Shown: piece by piece, positions 6,846 to 13,779 of the stretch
How positions within the stretch are numbered: the first letter of the stretch is position 1
How the letters are laid out: every line of letters begins with the position of its first letter
Assembly: GCA_030145365.1 (NCBI GenBank)
Contig: JAQYVS010000351.1
Coordinates: 1-17,277 of the forward strand
DNA: 17,277 nucleotides
Direction: 5' to 3'
Source of the DNA: Desulfofustis sp.
Lineage (GTDB): Bacteria; Desulfobacterota; Desulfobulbia; Desulfobulbales; Desulfocapsaceae
Notes under the pieces: model-generated
Seen by the model: the letters and a program-made list of their open reading frames with translations, nothing else
The model's database searches: none
What the model was told of the DNA's origin: nothing
Position numbers and translations under genes: made by a program

Positions 6846-8312
6846 ATGATCACTACTGCTAAATCGCCGTTGAAAGAAACCACCCTGCTGTCCTGGGCCG
6901 ACAACGAATTAACGGAGAGTTCACGGCCCCTGATCTGGCTGCATAAGCTGGTACGTATCGCACTGATCGTACTTAGCGAAATAAAGAACAATTTCCTCTC
7001 AATGAGAGCGGGTTATCTCACCTATGCACTGCTGCTCTCGATGGTGCCGATGCTGGCCATGAGCACTGCCTTGGTTAAAGGACTTGGAGGAGGTGATCAG
7101 CTCAGGGAAATAGTCTATACCTATATCGATTCACTCGACCGGGCAAATACCGACAATACTTCCAGCCAGGAGATTGCTGCAGACGACAAATCACTGACCG
7201 ATGAGCAGCAGGAAGGTTCGGTAGATCTGACATCGCACCTGCGTTCGGCAGCCGATAAGATCTTCAATTATGTCGACAAAACCAATTTTGCCACTCTCGG
7301 AACCTTCGGCATGGTGGGTATCTTTCTGTCGGTAATCCTGGTACTGGGCCAGATAGAAAAGGCCATGAACGCGATATGGAAGGTGACGAACGGGCGCTCT
7401 TTTTTAAGAAAACTCACCGACTATATAACCATGATGGTGCTGATGCCGATATCGCTCAATGTCGCTCTTGCAGCAGGCACGTTACTGGAAAGCGAAGCAC
7501 TCACCACGCACGTGGACCGGTTTCTGCCGATGGAATGGATTCAAACCTTGCTGCTACAAGGCGTTCCGGTACTTTTCCTGTCGGTGACCATTTATATCAT
7601 ATACATTTTCTTTCCCAATACCAAAACCAGCGGCATCCCCACGATGATCGGTGCCTTTGTGGCTGGCTGTCTCTGGTTCATCACCCAGAATCTCTATATC
7701 TCCATGCAGATTGGTGTCGCAAAATACAATGCGATCTACGGTTCGTTTGCCACCATTCCACTGTTTTTGGCATGGGTATGGCTGGGCTGGCTCTTTATTC
7801 TGATCGGTGCTCAGCTGGCCTATGCGATACAACATGAAGCCGGCTACCGCTTTATCGAGAAGAAAGTGCAGCCCGCGACACAGCTCAGCGCCGCGCTTGA
7901 TGTCTGTACAGCCATCAATAACGGTTTCGTCGACCAGAGAGGGACCGAGATCGACGATATCTGCAAAGCCTTTCCCCAATACAATCGCGAGCTCATCGAA
8001 AAAACGGTTGCTGCACTCATCGGTGAAGGCGTGCTCCACCACGCTAAAGAAACTGGCAAACTCATGGTCTCGAGACCACCTGAAGCGATAACCAATCAGC
8101 TCATCGTCGAGACTGTTCTGGGTACACATCCACCCTCCTCCGATGGCGGACGTGTCGCATTACAGGCAATTACAGCGGCTGTCTCTTCATTTCCGGAAGA
8201 CCAGATGGCGGGGGAAACAAATGCTGATGTCAATTCCTGCGACAAGGATGAAACCAGCGAGATAGAACCACAAGAAAAAGAGATAAAGGAAGAAACAGGC
8301 ACATTACAATAA
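6846..8312 (+). CDS. YihY/BrkB family inner-membrane protein
   Basis: Polytopic inner-membrane protein of the YihY/BrkB family (once misnamed ribonuclease BN), whose molecular function is not established. The 488-residue form has about six membrane segments. The hallmark lies at about 293-330 (KYNAIYGSFATIPLFLAWVW, then LGWLFILIGAQLAYAIQHE). RAGYLTYALLLSMVPML (54-70) is the usual first helix. A long polar loop (about 95-145) is inserted after the first helix. The cytoplasmic C-terminal part (about 345-440) looks like a winged-helix fold and ends in a Glu-rich tail. The frame is open from TTG at 6789, abutting moaE, but ATG at 6846 is the more natural start. The gene ends 3 bp from the convergent histidine kinase gene with no terminator between. 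Confidence 0.9.
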   Translation: MITTAKSPLKETTLLSWADNELTESSRPLIWLHKLVRIALIVLSEIKNNFLSMRAGYLTYALLLSMVPMLAMSTALVKGLGGGDQLREIVYTYIDSLDRANTDNTSSQEIAADDKSLTDEQQEGSVDLTSHLRSAADKIFNYVDKTNFATLGTFGMVGIFLSVILVLGQIEKAMNAIWKVTNGRSFLRKLTDYITMMVLMPISLNVALAAGTLLESEALTTHVDRFLPMEWIQTLLLQGVPVLFLSVTIYIIYIFFPNTKTSGIPTMIGAFVAGCLWFITQNLYISMQIGVAKYNAIYGSFATIPLFLAWVWLGWLFILIGAQLAYAIQHEAGYRFIEKKVQPATQLSAALDVCTAINNGFVDQRGTEIDDICKAFPQYNRELIEKTVAALIGEGVLHHAKETGKLMVSRPPEAITNQLIVETVLGTHPPSSDGGRVALQAITAAVSSFPEDQMAGETNADVNSCDKDETSEIEPQEKEIKEETGTLQ

Positions 8313-8315
8313 CAA

Positions 8316-9845
8316 CTACTTTCTCGTGGTTATCGACTCTCTATTGTATTGGGGAAGAAACCTAAGGGTAGATTGCCCCAGGTTACTGCATTCGGGGAGT
8401 TCAACAAGGAAGGTCGTACCAACCTCCCTTTGTGATTCAACTCTGATTGCACCGTGATGGGCCTTTAAAATCTCCTTACAGAATATCAAGCCAAGCCCGC
8501 TACCCGTTTCTCCCCGAGTTCCCCTGCTGCTCGTCTTTACATCTGAGCGAAACAGTTTTTCGGCATATTCCTGACTCATCCCCTTCCCGGTGTCCCTGAC
8601 AGCAACGGTCATTGGCCTTTGCTGGTCGGGGGACAATAATTCGACCGTTCCGCCTCGCAGGCTGAACTTTATCGCATTTGACATTAAATTGTTCAGAACA
8701 ACAAAATATAGATATCGATCACCGTATAACTCTGTACCATACGGAATTGAGTTAACCAGCGTAACTCCCTTGTCAAAGCCAAGGTGAACGAAATTCTGCA
8801 CCACTTCGTTTCCCATTTCATGGACGTTGAAGAAAGACTTTTCGAGTTTCATGTCCCCTGCTTCAAGTCGGTCCAGGGACAGCAGGTTATCAATCATTTG
8901 CAGCATTCGATGGCCGTTTGTAACAATATTTTCCAAGAACTGTCGATGGATCTCATGGGTGAATTGCTCACGCTCCAGAATCCGTTTAAGCATCTGGGTA
9001 ATCGAATAAAACGGAGATTTGAGATCATGGGCAACCAGCGCCACAAACCTGCTGCGAATACCAATGGCCAACTCAGCCTGTTTGCGTGCCTCCTGGAGAA
9101 AATGCTCAAGGCTCTTCTGTTCGGTAATATCAATGGCAATTTCAAGTTTTACAGATTTGCCATTCGACCATTTGATAGCCTGGTCTTTGGCCCGGTACCA
9201 CTTTTTGTTAAACGGATTCTGATATTCCCACTGATATGGCTCCACCGGCTGATCTGAATCGGAAAGAAGCCGGTGACTGGTGCAGAACATACACGGCTTG
9301 TCGTCCGATGAGTGAACGAGTTGATGACATTTTTTACCAACCGGATCAAATCCAAACAAATTTTGGAGATAGTCATTGGCAAAGAGAATTTCGTGGGTTT
9401 CAAGATCCACCGCGTATATAATACCGTCAACACTCTCAATAATCCCCGACAACAATTCGTTGGATTGCTTGAGCCTGGCTTCCGCATCAAGTCGTTCTGC
9501 AACCTCCCTGCTGAGTTGGCGATTACGTTCATCAAGCTCAGCGGTACGCTCCTTTACTTTGTTTTCAAGATCTACCAGATGATCGATCTGTTCGATGTAT
9601 CGATATTCTCTCTCTCGTCTTGCGGTAATTCTGGTTTTCGCCAAAAAAAAGCAGATAATCGCAAAAAGAACCATGAAAACAACTGCCAGCAGCTGTAACG
9701 GTATAGCTTCAATTTTGTTTAGAGAGAGAATGGCAACGAGCAGAATGACACCAACAAAGGCCCAGAGAAAAAGTAGAATTGTCTGGCCGACAATACTTGA
9801 TCGAAACCTTTTAATCAGTGAGCTTATAGTTTCTCTGCCCTTCAT
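8316..9845 (-). CDS. Membrane PAS histidine kinase
   Basis: Two-component sensor kinase, 509 residues. Two closely spaced N-terminal TM helices (about 21-41 and 48-69) leave almost no periplasmic domain. A signalling coiled coil (about 75-130) leads to a PAS domain (about 130-243) holding C173, H174, H178, C185 and C188, in the pattern CHQLVH then CMFC. The DHp helix has the H-box FVALVAHDLKSPF with phosphoacceptor H273. The catalytic domain has the N-box NNLMSNAIKFS (385-395), the G1 motif DTGKGM and the G2 motif GSGLGL. The sensor input is probably intracellular or within the membrane. There is no response regulator next to it, so it may serve a distant partner or feed into the neighbouring NtrC-type regulator. 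ATG at 9845 follows GAGG. Confidence 0.92.
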   Translation of the reverse strand: MKGRETISSLIKRFRSSIVGQTILLFLWAFVGVILLVAILSLNKIEAIPLQLLAVVFMVLFAIICFFLAKTRITARREREYRYIEQIDHLVDLENKVKERTAELDERNRQLSREVAERLDAEARLKQSNELLSGIIESVDGIIYAVDLETHEILFANDYLQNLFGFDPVGKKCHQLVHSSDDKPCMFCTSHRLLSDSDQPVEPYQWEYQNPFNKKWYRAKDQAIKWSNGKSVKLEIAIDITEQKSLEHFLQEARKQAELAIGIRSRFVALVAHDLKSPFYSITQMLKRILEREQFTHEIHRQFLENIVTNGHRMLQMIDNLLSLDRLEAGDMKLEKSFFNVHEMGNEVVQNFVHLGFDKGVTLVNSIPYGTELYGDRYLYFVVLNNLMSNAIKFSLRGGTVELLSPDQQRPMTVAVRDTGKGMSQEYAEKLFRSDVKTSSRGTRGETGSGLGLIFCKEILKAHHGAIRVESQREVGTTFLVELPECSNLGQSTLRFLPQYNRESITTRK

Positions 9846-9891
9846 AAGACCTCGGTTACAATATGTTGAGCTTATAGAAAATTTTCACATA

Positions 9892-9918
9892 CCCGCTGAT
9901 AAAAGTCCATCAAACGGG
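9892..9918. other. Interrupted hairpin upstream of the PAS kinase gene
   Basis: Arms CCCG-TGAT and ATCA-CGGG with a small internal loop and an 8-nt loop, 50-75 bp upstream of the kinase start. A TATACT -10-like element lies just upstream of it on the minus strand with a poor -35 match. The role is unknown. Confidence 0.3.
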
Positions 9919-10017
9919 TGGATTAGAAAGTATAGCGGTTGGAAGGATCAGTCGATACTAGTAATTACGAAATTAGGGTACCGCAATAGATGCTCTTAAG
10001 GGAAACTATCGGATAGT

Positions 10018-10944
10018 TCAGCTATGAAAATGTTGGCTGACATTCTGCCATTGAGCACCGATTTTTTCACCATTCTCTACTATTTTCGAGAGCATTTCTC
10101 TTTGCTCCGAAGATAAATCCGGGTGATCTGATTCAAGCAGCAGTTCTGCGTAATTGATCACAGCGTTAAGGCCATTGGTCGTTTCATTTACCGTTTTTGA
10201 TAACAGCACGGTATCGGGCGGATTGTCCTGAGATTGAGAGTCTCGTGCACTCATGCCATCTTCCAGCATTTCGTTGACCGAGTCGACAAGCGTAACGATC
10301 TCTGAGCCAGCTTCAGGTGGGCACGTAAACGATTGTTGCGCAACCGCCTCAGATGAGGCCTGGTTTGCCAGATCCAGGAGCGGCTTGACCGCTTTCCGGT
10401 ACAAGATTATCAGTAAAAAACCCGCACAACTGATAAGCATCCCCATGATGCCGATGATACTGAGCTGGAAGTTGATAACTGAATGCCTGATCTGTCCGGT
10501 GATGATGCGATCGACCTTGATTAAATTTTCACCGATACGGCGCATCTCCTGCTGAATTAAAAGCCCTGCCTTCTGCTTCTTCTCCGCTGCATCAAGTTTT
10601 CGCAAGCCAATAACCAGCCCGCTGAGATTTATCGTTTCAGCCATCGTCAATTTATATTGAACAGGAATTACCTCGTTGTCATAGAGTAGCGTCACATTGT
10701 TGTTGAGTTGCTCAATATCAGGGATAATTGATTTTATCTGAAGATAATCACCGCCAATGAGCGCCTCCGTGATCTGCTCCCGAATAGTCCCGTAACTGAA
10801 CAAGATTCTCTCGCTGAGACTGGTGATCTCACTATACCGATTGGAAAGCCGATACTGCCTGACTCCCATGGCCATTACAAGAACAAGGGAAATCCCAACA
10901 ATGATAAAACTGAGATACACCAGGGATCGGATAGATTTGAACAT
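10018..10944 (-). CDS. Two-TM sensor protein with degenerate kinase-like tail
   Basis: A 308-residue protein with sensor-kinase topology: TM helix about 7-28, a helical periplasmic domain (about 29-158) without Cys, a second TM (about 160-183) and a HAMP-like linker (about 184-232). The last 60 residues resemble the DHp domain of NtrB-type kinases. The stretch VNETTNGLNAVINYAELL aligns with the H-box region AHEVNNPINGIINFAQLI of the kinase at 15543-16664, with Asn253 where the phosphoacceptor His should be. There is no catalytic ATPase domain; the frame simply ends after the DHp-like helices with an intact stop. It is therefore probably a non-catalytic signalling or dimerising partner. It starts 35 bp downstream of the ftsH-like gene and precedes the PAS kinase by 172 bp, which suggests a three-gene set. 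Confidence 0.78.
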   Translation of the reverse strand: MFKSIRSLVYLSFIIVGISLVLVMAMGVRQYRLSNRYSEITSLSERILFSYGTIREQITEALIGGDYLQIKSIIPDIEQLNNNVTLLYDNEVIPVQYKLTMAETINLSGLVIGLRKLDAAEKKQKAGLLIQQEMRRIGENLIKVDRIITGQIRHSVINFQLSIIGIMGMLISCAGFLLIILYRKAVKPLLDLANQASSEAVAQQSFTCPPEAGSEIVTLVDSVNEMLEDGMSARDSQSQDNPPDTVLLSKTVNETTNGLNAVINYAELLLESDHPDLSSEQREMLSKIVENGEKIGAQWQNVSQHFHS

Positions 10945-10979
10945 GGCAGTTTTCAGGATGGCTAATTCTCAGGTACGGG

Positions 10980-12821
10980 TTAGGCTTGCAAGACGTTGAC
11001 TTCACAGGCTTCCGGAGTTTCGTCTTCCATCTGAAATTCATATTTCTTTTTCAAAGAACACGAATAGATGATGTCAAATTCTTCCCCGTCAATCGTTTCA
11101 ACCTGCATCAGAATATCCGCCAGAACCGACAGGAACAGACGTTCATGGCTCAAAATTGAAACGGCTTCGCTATAGCATCCGTCAAGCAGGTTTCTGATAT
11201 CCTCATCCACCTGATTTTCAGTTTCTGAGCTCATGGCCAACCGCCTGTTTGTAGGTCCGAGGAAATCACCGTCATCGACAATGTAGACTTGCGGACCCAG
11301 GTGTTCACTCATTCCCCACTTACACACCATGTTAGTTGCAAGATCAGTAGCCTGCTGGATATCGGACTGACTGCCGGTTGTCTGTACACCGAATACCAGT
11401 TCCTCTGCAGCCCGGCCCCCCATCAATGTGGTAATTCTGTTTTTCAAATACTGTTTGGAATAGGCCTGCCGCTCATTTATCGGTAGCTGCTGGGTCTGAC
11501 CAAGCGCACGCCCACGGGGAATAATGGTGATCTTATGAACCGGATCTGAGTCTGGTAATAATTTTGCAATAATCGCATGTCCCGCTTCATGAAACGCCAG
11601 GACTCGTTTATCACGCTCAGTGATGACCATTCCTTTACGCTCAACACCGAGTAGAATCCTATCATGGGCCTGATCGAAATCCTCCTGATCAATAGCGTTT
11701 TTCCCCTGCCTTGCCGCCAGAAGAGCTGCTTCATTGACCAGACTGGCAAGTTCAGCCCCGGTAAAGCCGGAGGTCATCACGGCGATATCATCAAGATCAA
11801 CACCGGGACTTATTTTAACCTTGCTGCTGTGGACAGACAGTATTTTTTTTCTGCCTTTCACATCGGGAGGCACGATGGTGATCTGTCGGTCAAACCTTCC
11901 GGAGCGTTTCAGTGCCGGATCAAGAATATCAGGCCTGTTCGTTGCAGCCATCACAACGATATTATCGGAGGGACTGAAGCCGTCCATTTCGACCAGCAGC
12001 GCGTTCAAGGTCTGCCCCCGTTCATCATTGCCATCGCTTGAAGATGTTTTTCTACTTGCTCCGACCGCGTCAATCTCATCAATAAAAACAATGCAGGGCG
12101 CCTGTTTCTTCGCTTCACCGAACAGGTCCCGGACCCGGGATGCTCCCACACCGACGAACATTTCAACAAAATCAGAGCCGCTAAAGCTATAAAATGGTAC
12201 AGCCGCTTCACCGGCGACAGCCCTGGCCAGCAAGGTTTTTCCGGTGCCGGGAGGTCCCTGTAATAAAACCCCCTTTGGGGTGGTCGCTCCAATTTCGTTG
12301 TATCGTTCAGGGTTTTTCAGAAATCCGACAATTTCCAGCAATTCTTCTTTGGCCTCGGGTATACCCGCGACATCATCAAAGGTAATCTGCTGCAATTCAG
12401 CACCGGGAGTAATCAGTCTTTCGTTGGCAAATACAGAGGCAGGCGTCTGCTCATCTTTCACCCGTAATGAAAGCCAGGAGACGAGCAGCAGTGATACCGA
12501 AAAAACCAGGCCAATTCCGAAAAACAAGATTTCAGTATAATCTTTTCGGTATGAGACCCGGATGGAACCGGCATGCCAGTTTGATACAAGATAAGCCGGT
12601 TCCTGGACCACAGTCATATATTGATCACCGTCGCTCATGGTCACCTGAACAACATCATCTTTGACAGTCAGTTCGCTTACCAGGGTGTTTTCGATATCGT
12701 TGAGCAGGTCGGAATAGTCTTTTTGCGGGAGCCGCGTCTCAAGATGGTAGATAAGGCCGGAGATAAAGAAAATGAAAGAGATAATAAAATAGATCAGCAG
12801 ATTTCTAACCAGTATTGCCAT
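10980..12821 (-). CDS. ftsH: FtsH-type ATP-dependent zinc metalloprotease
   Basis: Membrane AAA+ protease that pulls out and degrades misassembled membrane proteins and short-lived regulators. The 613-residue protein has TM1 (about 7-26), a small periplasmic domain (about 27-96), TM2 (about 97-118), and an AAA+ module with Walker A GPPGTGKT (189-196), pore motif MFVGVGAS (221-228), Walker B IVFIDEID (244-251) and second region of homology SGRFDRQ. The M41 peptidase domain has the zinc site HEAGH (411-415) and the likely third ligand Asp487 (SDIQQAT). All catalytic residues are present. The usual RPGRFDR reads RSGRFDR. The gene is next to small membrane proteins and sensors, not the classic tilS or folP neighbours, so it may be a second FtsH with a dedicated job. 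It is separated from the small-protein pair by a strong terminator, so it needs its own promoter in 12822-12970. Confidence 0.95.
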   Translation of the reverse strand: MAILVRNLLIYFIISFIFFISGLIYHLETRLPQKDYSDLLNDIENTLVSELTVKDDVVQVTMSDGDQYMTVVQEPAYLVSNWHAGSIRVSYRKDYTEILFFGIGLVFSVSLLLVSWLSLRVKDEQTPASVFANERLITPGAELQQITFDDVAGIPEAKEELLEIVGFLKNPERYNEIGATTPKGVLLQGPPGTGKTLLARAVAGEAAVPFYSFSGSDFVEMFVGVGASRVRDLFGEAKKQAPCIVFIDEIDAVGASRKTSSSDGNDERGQTLNALLVEMDGFSPSDNIVVMAATNRPDILDPALKRSGRFDRQITIVPPDVKGRKKILSVHSSKVKISPGVDLDDIAVMTSGFTGAELASLVNEAALLAARQGKNAIDQEDFDQAHDRILLGVERKGMVITERDKRVLAFHEAGHAIIAKLLPDSDPVHKITIIPRGRALGQTQQLPINERQAYSKQYLKNRITTLMGGRAAEELVFGVQTTGSQSDIQQATDLATNMVCKWGMSEHLGPQVYIVDDGDFLGPTNRRLAMSSETENQVDEDIRNLLDGCYSEAVSILSHERLFLSVLADILMQVETIDGEEFDIIYSCSLKKKYEFQMEDETPEACEVNVLQA

Positions 12822-12971
12822 GCTTTCAGTACACCCGATATTAAACTCGTGACCGGTTCAAATATACAATTAAAATTATTTTTCAAACTGTGATTAGAGA
12901 GTTATACAACTATTTCAGTAAATTTTAAAGTTATCCGTATATCCGGTGCTGAGTGGATTTATGAGATAAAA

Positions 12972-13002
12972 AAAGCCATGGAACGTTTGGTTCCATGGCT
13001 TT
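12972..13002 (-). terminator. Strong rho-independent terminator after the small-protein operon
   Basis: A perfect 13-bp stem AAAGCCATGGAAC / GTTCCATGGCTTT with a 5-nt loop, followed on the minus strand by a run of seven T. It sits 27 bp past the stop of the second small protein. The plus strand lacks a comparable T-run (TTTAATAATAAG), though weak two-way action is possible. Confidence 0.93.
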
Positions 13003-13029
13003 AATAATAAGAATATATGAAGAAATAGT

Positions 13030-13248
13030 CTACATACCGGTTACTGCCTTAAACCAGTCTCCGACAAACGCCAGGGGACCACCGCTGGCAGTCATTCCGC
13101 CGACGATACAGGCAAGACTCCACAAGCCGACCAGTGCGCCAAATGCTGCAATCGTGATTACCCCGACTTTGGATACTTCAGTAGCTACATTTTGAGTTGT
13201 TACTGATTCTATTCTTGTCTTTTGCTTGGTCGTTGTTCTATCGCTCAT
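13030..13248 (-). CDS. Small membrane protein, second of a tandem paralogous pair
   Basis: A 72-residue protein that I do not recognise by name. A polar, Thr/Lys-rich N-terminus (about 1-27) precedes a hydrophobic Gly/Ala-rich segment (about 28-51, one TM helix), then TASGGP and a hydrophobic end GDWFKAVTGM. From the KVG onset of the TM to the C-terminus it matches the neighbouring 70-residue protein at about 22 of 48 positions without gaps, including W, GM, ASGGP, WF and AV-G. That makes them products of a local duplication. AGAGGTG precedes the ATG with suitable spacing and the gap to the first gene is only 15 bp, so the two are co-translated from one message ended by the strong terminator at 12972-13002. 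The function is unknown; the membrane location is inferred from hydrophobicity. Confidence 0.85.
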   Translation of the reverse strand: MSDRTTTKQKTRIESVTTQNVATEVSKVGVITIAAFGALVGLWSLACIVGGMTASGGPLAFVGDWFKAVTGM

Positions 13249-13263
13249 CTCACACCTCTTTTA

Positions 13264-13476
13264 TCAGGAACCAATAACTGCTCTAAACCAATTGGCAACA
13301 AGTGCACCCGGGCCGCCACTGGCAACCATTCCACTTACCAATGCTATTGTCGCCCATACCCCGATAGCCAGTGAACAGGCTCCCACCACTGCAATACCAA
13401 CCTTGTAAACCTGCTCATCTACTCTTCCAACTACAGTTGTCTGGGTTCTGGTCTTTTTTAATGTGGCAGCTTTCAT
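13264..13476 (-). CDS. Small membrane protein, first of a tandem paralogous pair
   Basis: A 70-residue protein with a basic N-terminus (Lys/Arg/Thr-rich, about 1-22), a hydrophobic segment VGIAVVGACSLAIGVWATIALV (roughly 26-47, one TM helix), then the turn VASGGP and a Trp-Phe-containing end (ANWFRAVIGS). It is paralogous to the next gene. The positive-inside rule suggests N-in topology, with the GGP-WF tail at or beyond the periplasmic face, possibly lying along the membrane. GAGG stands 7 nt before the ATG. The predicted sigma54 start site is about 48 nt upstream, making it the first gene of a sigma54-dependent operon. I do not recognise a named family. Confidence 0.85.
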   Translation of the reverse strand: MKAATLKKTRTQTTVVGRVDEQVYKVGIAVVGACSLAIGVWATIALVSGMVASGGPGALVANWFRAVIGS

Positions 13477-13534
13477 CTGGTAACCTCTTTAGTGTTTTTG
13501 TTATTACCTCTTCATAACCTTTTGTGTACTACAA

Positions 13535-13550
13535 TGCATCACCTGTGCCA
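13535..13550 (-). promoter_or_regulatory. Sigma54 (-24/-12) promoter
   Basis: The minus strand reads TGGCACAGGTGATGCA, matching the consensus TGGCAC-N5-TTGCA except for one T to A change before the GC. GG and GC are separated by exactly 10 bases, the spacing sigma54 requires. The predicted transcription start is near 13524, 48 nt before the ATG of the first small protein. Confidence 0.85.
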
Positions 13551-13589
13551 CAATGCAGTATAAATCGCACATTTTCACAACATAAATTT

Positions 13590-13602
13590 TAACGTATTGA
13601 TA
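13590..13602 (-). promoter_or_regulatory. Predicted IHF binding site
   Basis: The minus strand reads TATCAATACGTTA, an exact match to the IHF core WATCAA-N4-TTR, with an AT-rich tract on its 5' side as in extended IHF sites. It is centred about 72 bp upstream of the predicted sigma54 start, between the promoter and the enhancer cluster, where a bend would let the activator reach the polymerase. Confidence 0.6.
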
Positions 13603-13621
13603 TTAAATGATATTAAATGAT
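13599..13621. repeat. Tandem 10-bp AT-rich repeat
   Basis: Two direct copies of GATATTAAAT followed by GAT. The period is close to one helical turn, which would phase the A/T tracts and could add intrinsic bend next to the IHF site. Confidence 0.6.
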
Positions 13622-13680
13622 GAGAAAACCAGATTAATTGAAATTTTCAGAAGAAACCGCCTAAGAGCGACCCAATAAAA

Positions 13681-13742
13681 ACTGTTGCGTTGACTGTTGC
13701 GCAACAGTAAATCGCGACACTTTTGCAACAGTAAGCGCAACA
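13681..13742. promoter_or_regulatory. Enhancer-like cluster of ACTGTTGC/GCAACAGT elements
   Basis: A perfect 16-bp palindrome ACTGTTGCGCAACAGT (13693-13708) is flanked by another ACTGTTGCG (13681-13689), a GCAACAGT (13725-13732) and a shorter GCGCAACA (13735-13742). Five half-sites in about 60 bp suit cooperative binding of a dimeric regulator. The location, about 176 bp upstream of the predicted sigma54 start and 40 bp past the end of the sigma54 activator gene, points to an upstream activating sequence for that activator. Confidence 0.72.
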
Positions 13743-13779
13743 CCTGAGACGGTCTGAGTAGATTCTCAAAGCTTATTGC

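Larger units (their letters stand above)
13477..13779 (-). promoter_or_regulatory. Regulatory region of the small-protein operon (sigma54 architecture)
   Basis: A 303-bp gene-free region between the sigma54 activator and the small-protein pair. From the promoter outwards on the minus strand it holds a leader of about 48 nt, a -24/-12 promoter (13535-13550), an IHF-type site (13590-13602), AT-rich tandem repeats (13599-13621) and a cluster of palindromic elements (13681-13742). Order and spacing are those of enhancer-dependent promoters: activator sites about 145-200 bp upstream and a bend site between. No terminator is visible after the activator gene, so some read-through from it is possible. 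Confidence 0.8.

Noticed and set aside
7554..8129. Long minus-strand open frame (191 codons) opposite the YihY gene
   Set aside because: It is antisense to a clear membrane-protein gene with family motifs. The product has no coherent domain pattern and no ribosome binding site was seen.
10003..10018. Short palindrome AACTATC-G-GATAGTT at the end of the degenerate sensor gene, as a terminator
   Set aside because: The usable stem is about 5 AT-rich pairs and no T-run follows; too weak to call.
10334..10345. TGTTGCGCAACC, 11 of 12 bases like the enhancer palindrome core, inside the degenerate sensor gene
   Set aside because: It lies within codons for Val-Ala-Gln-Gln, has no flanking half-sites and no -24/-12 promoter nearby, so chance coding composition explains it.
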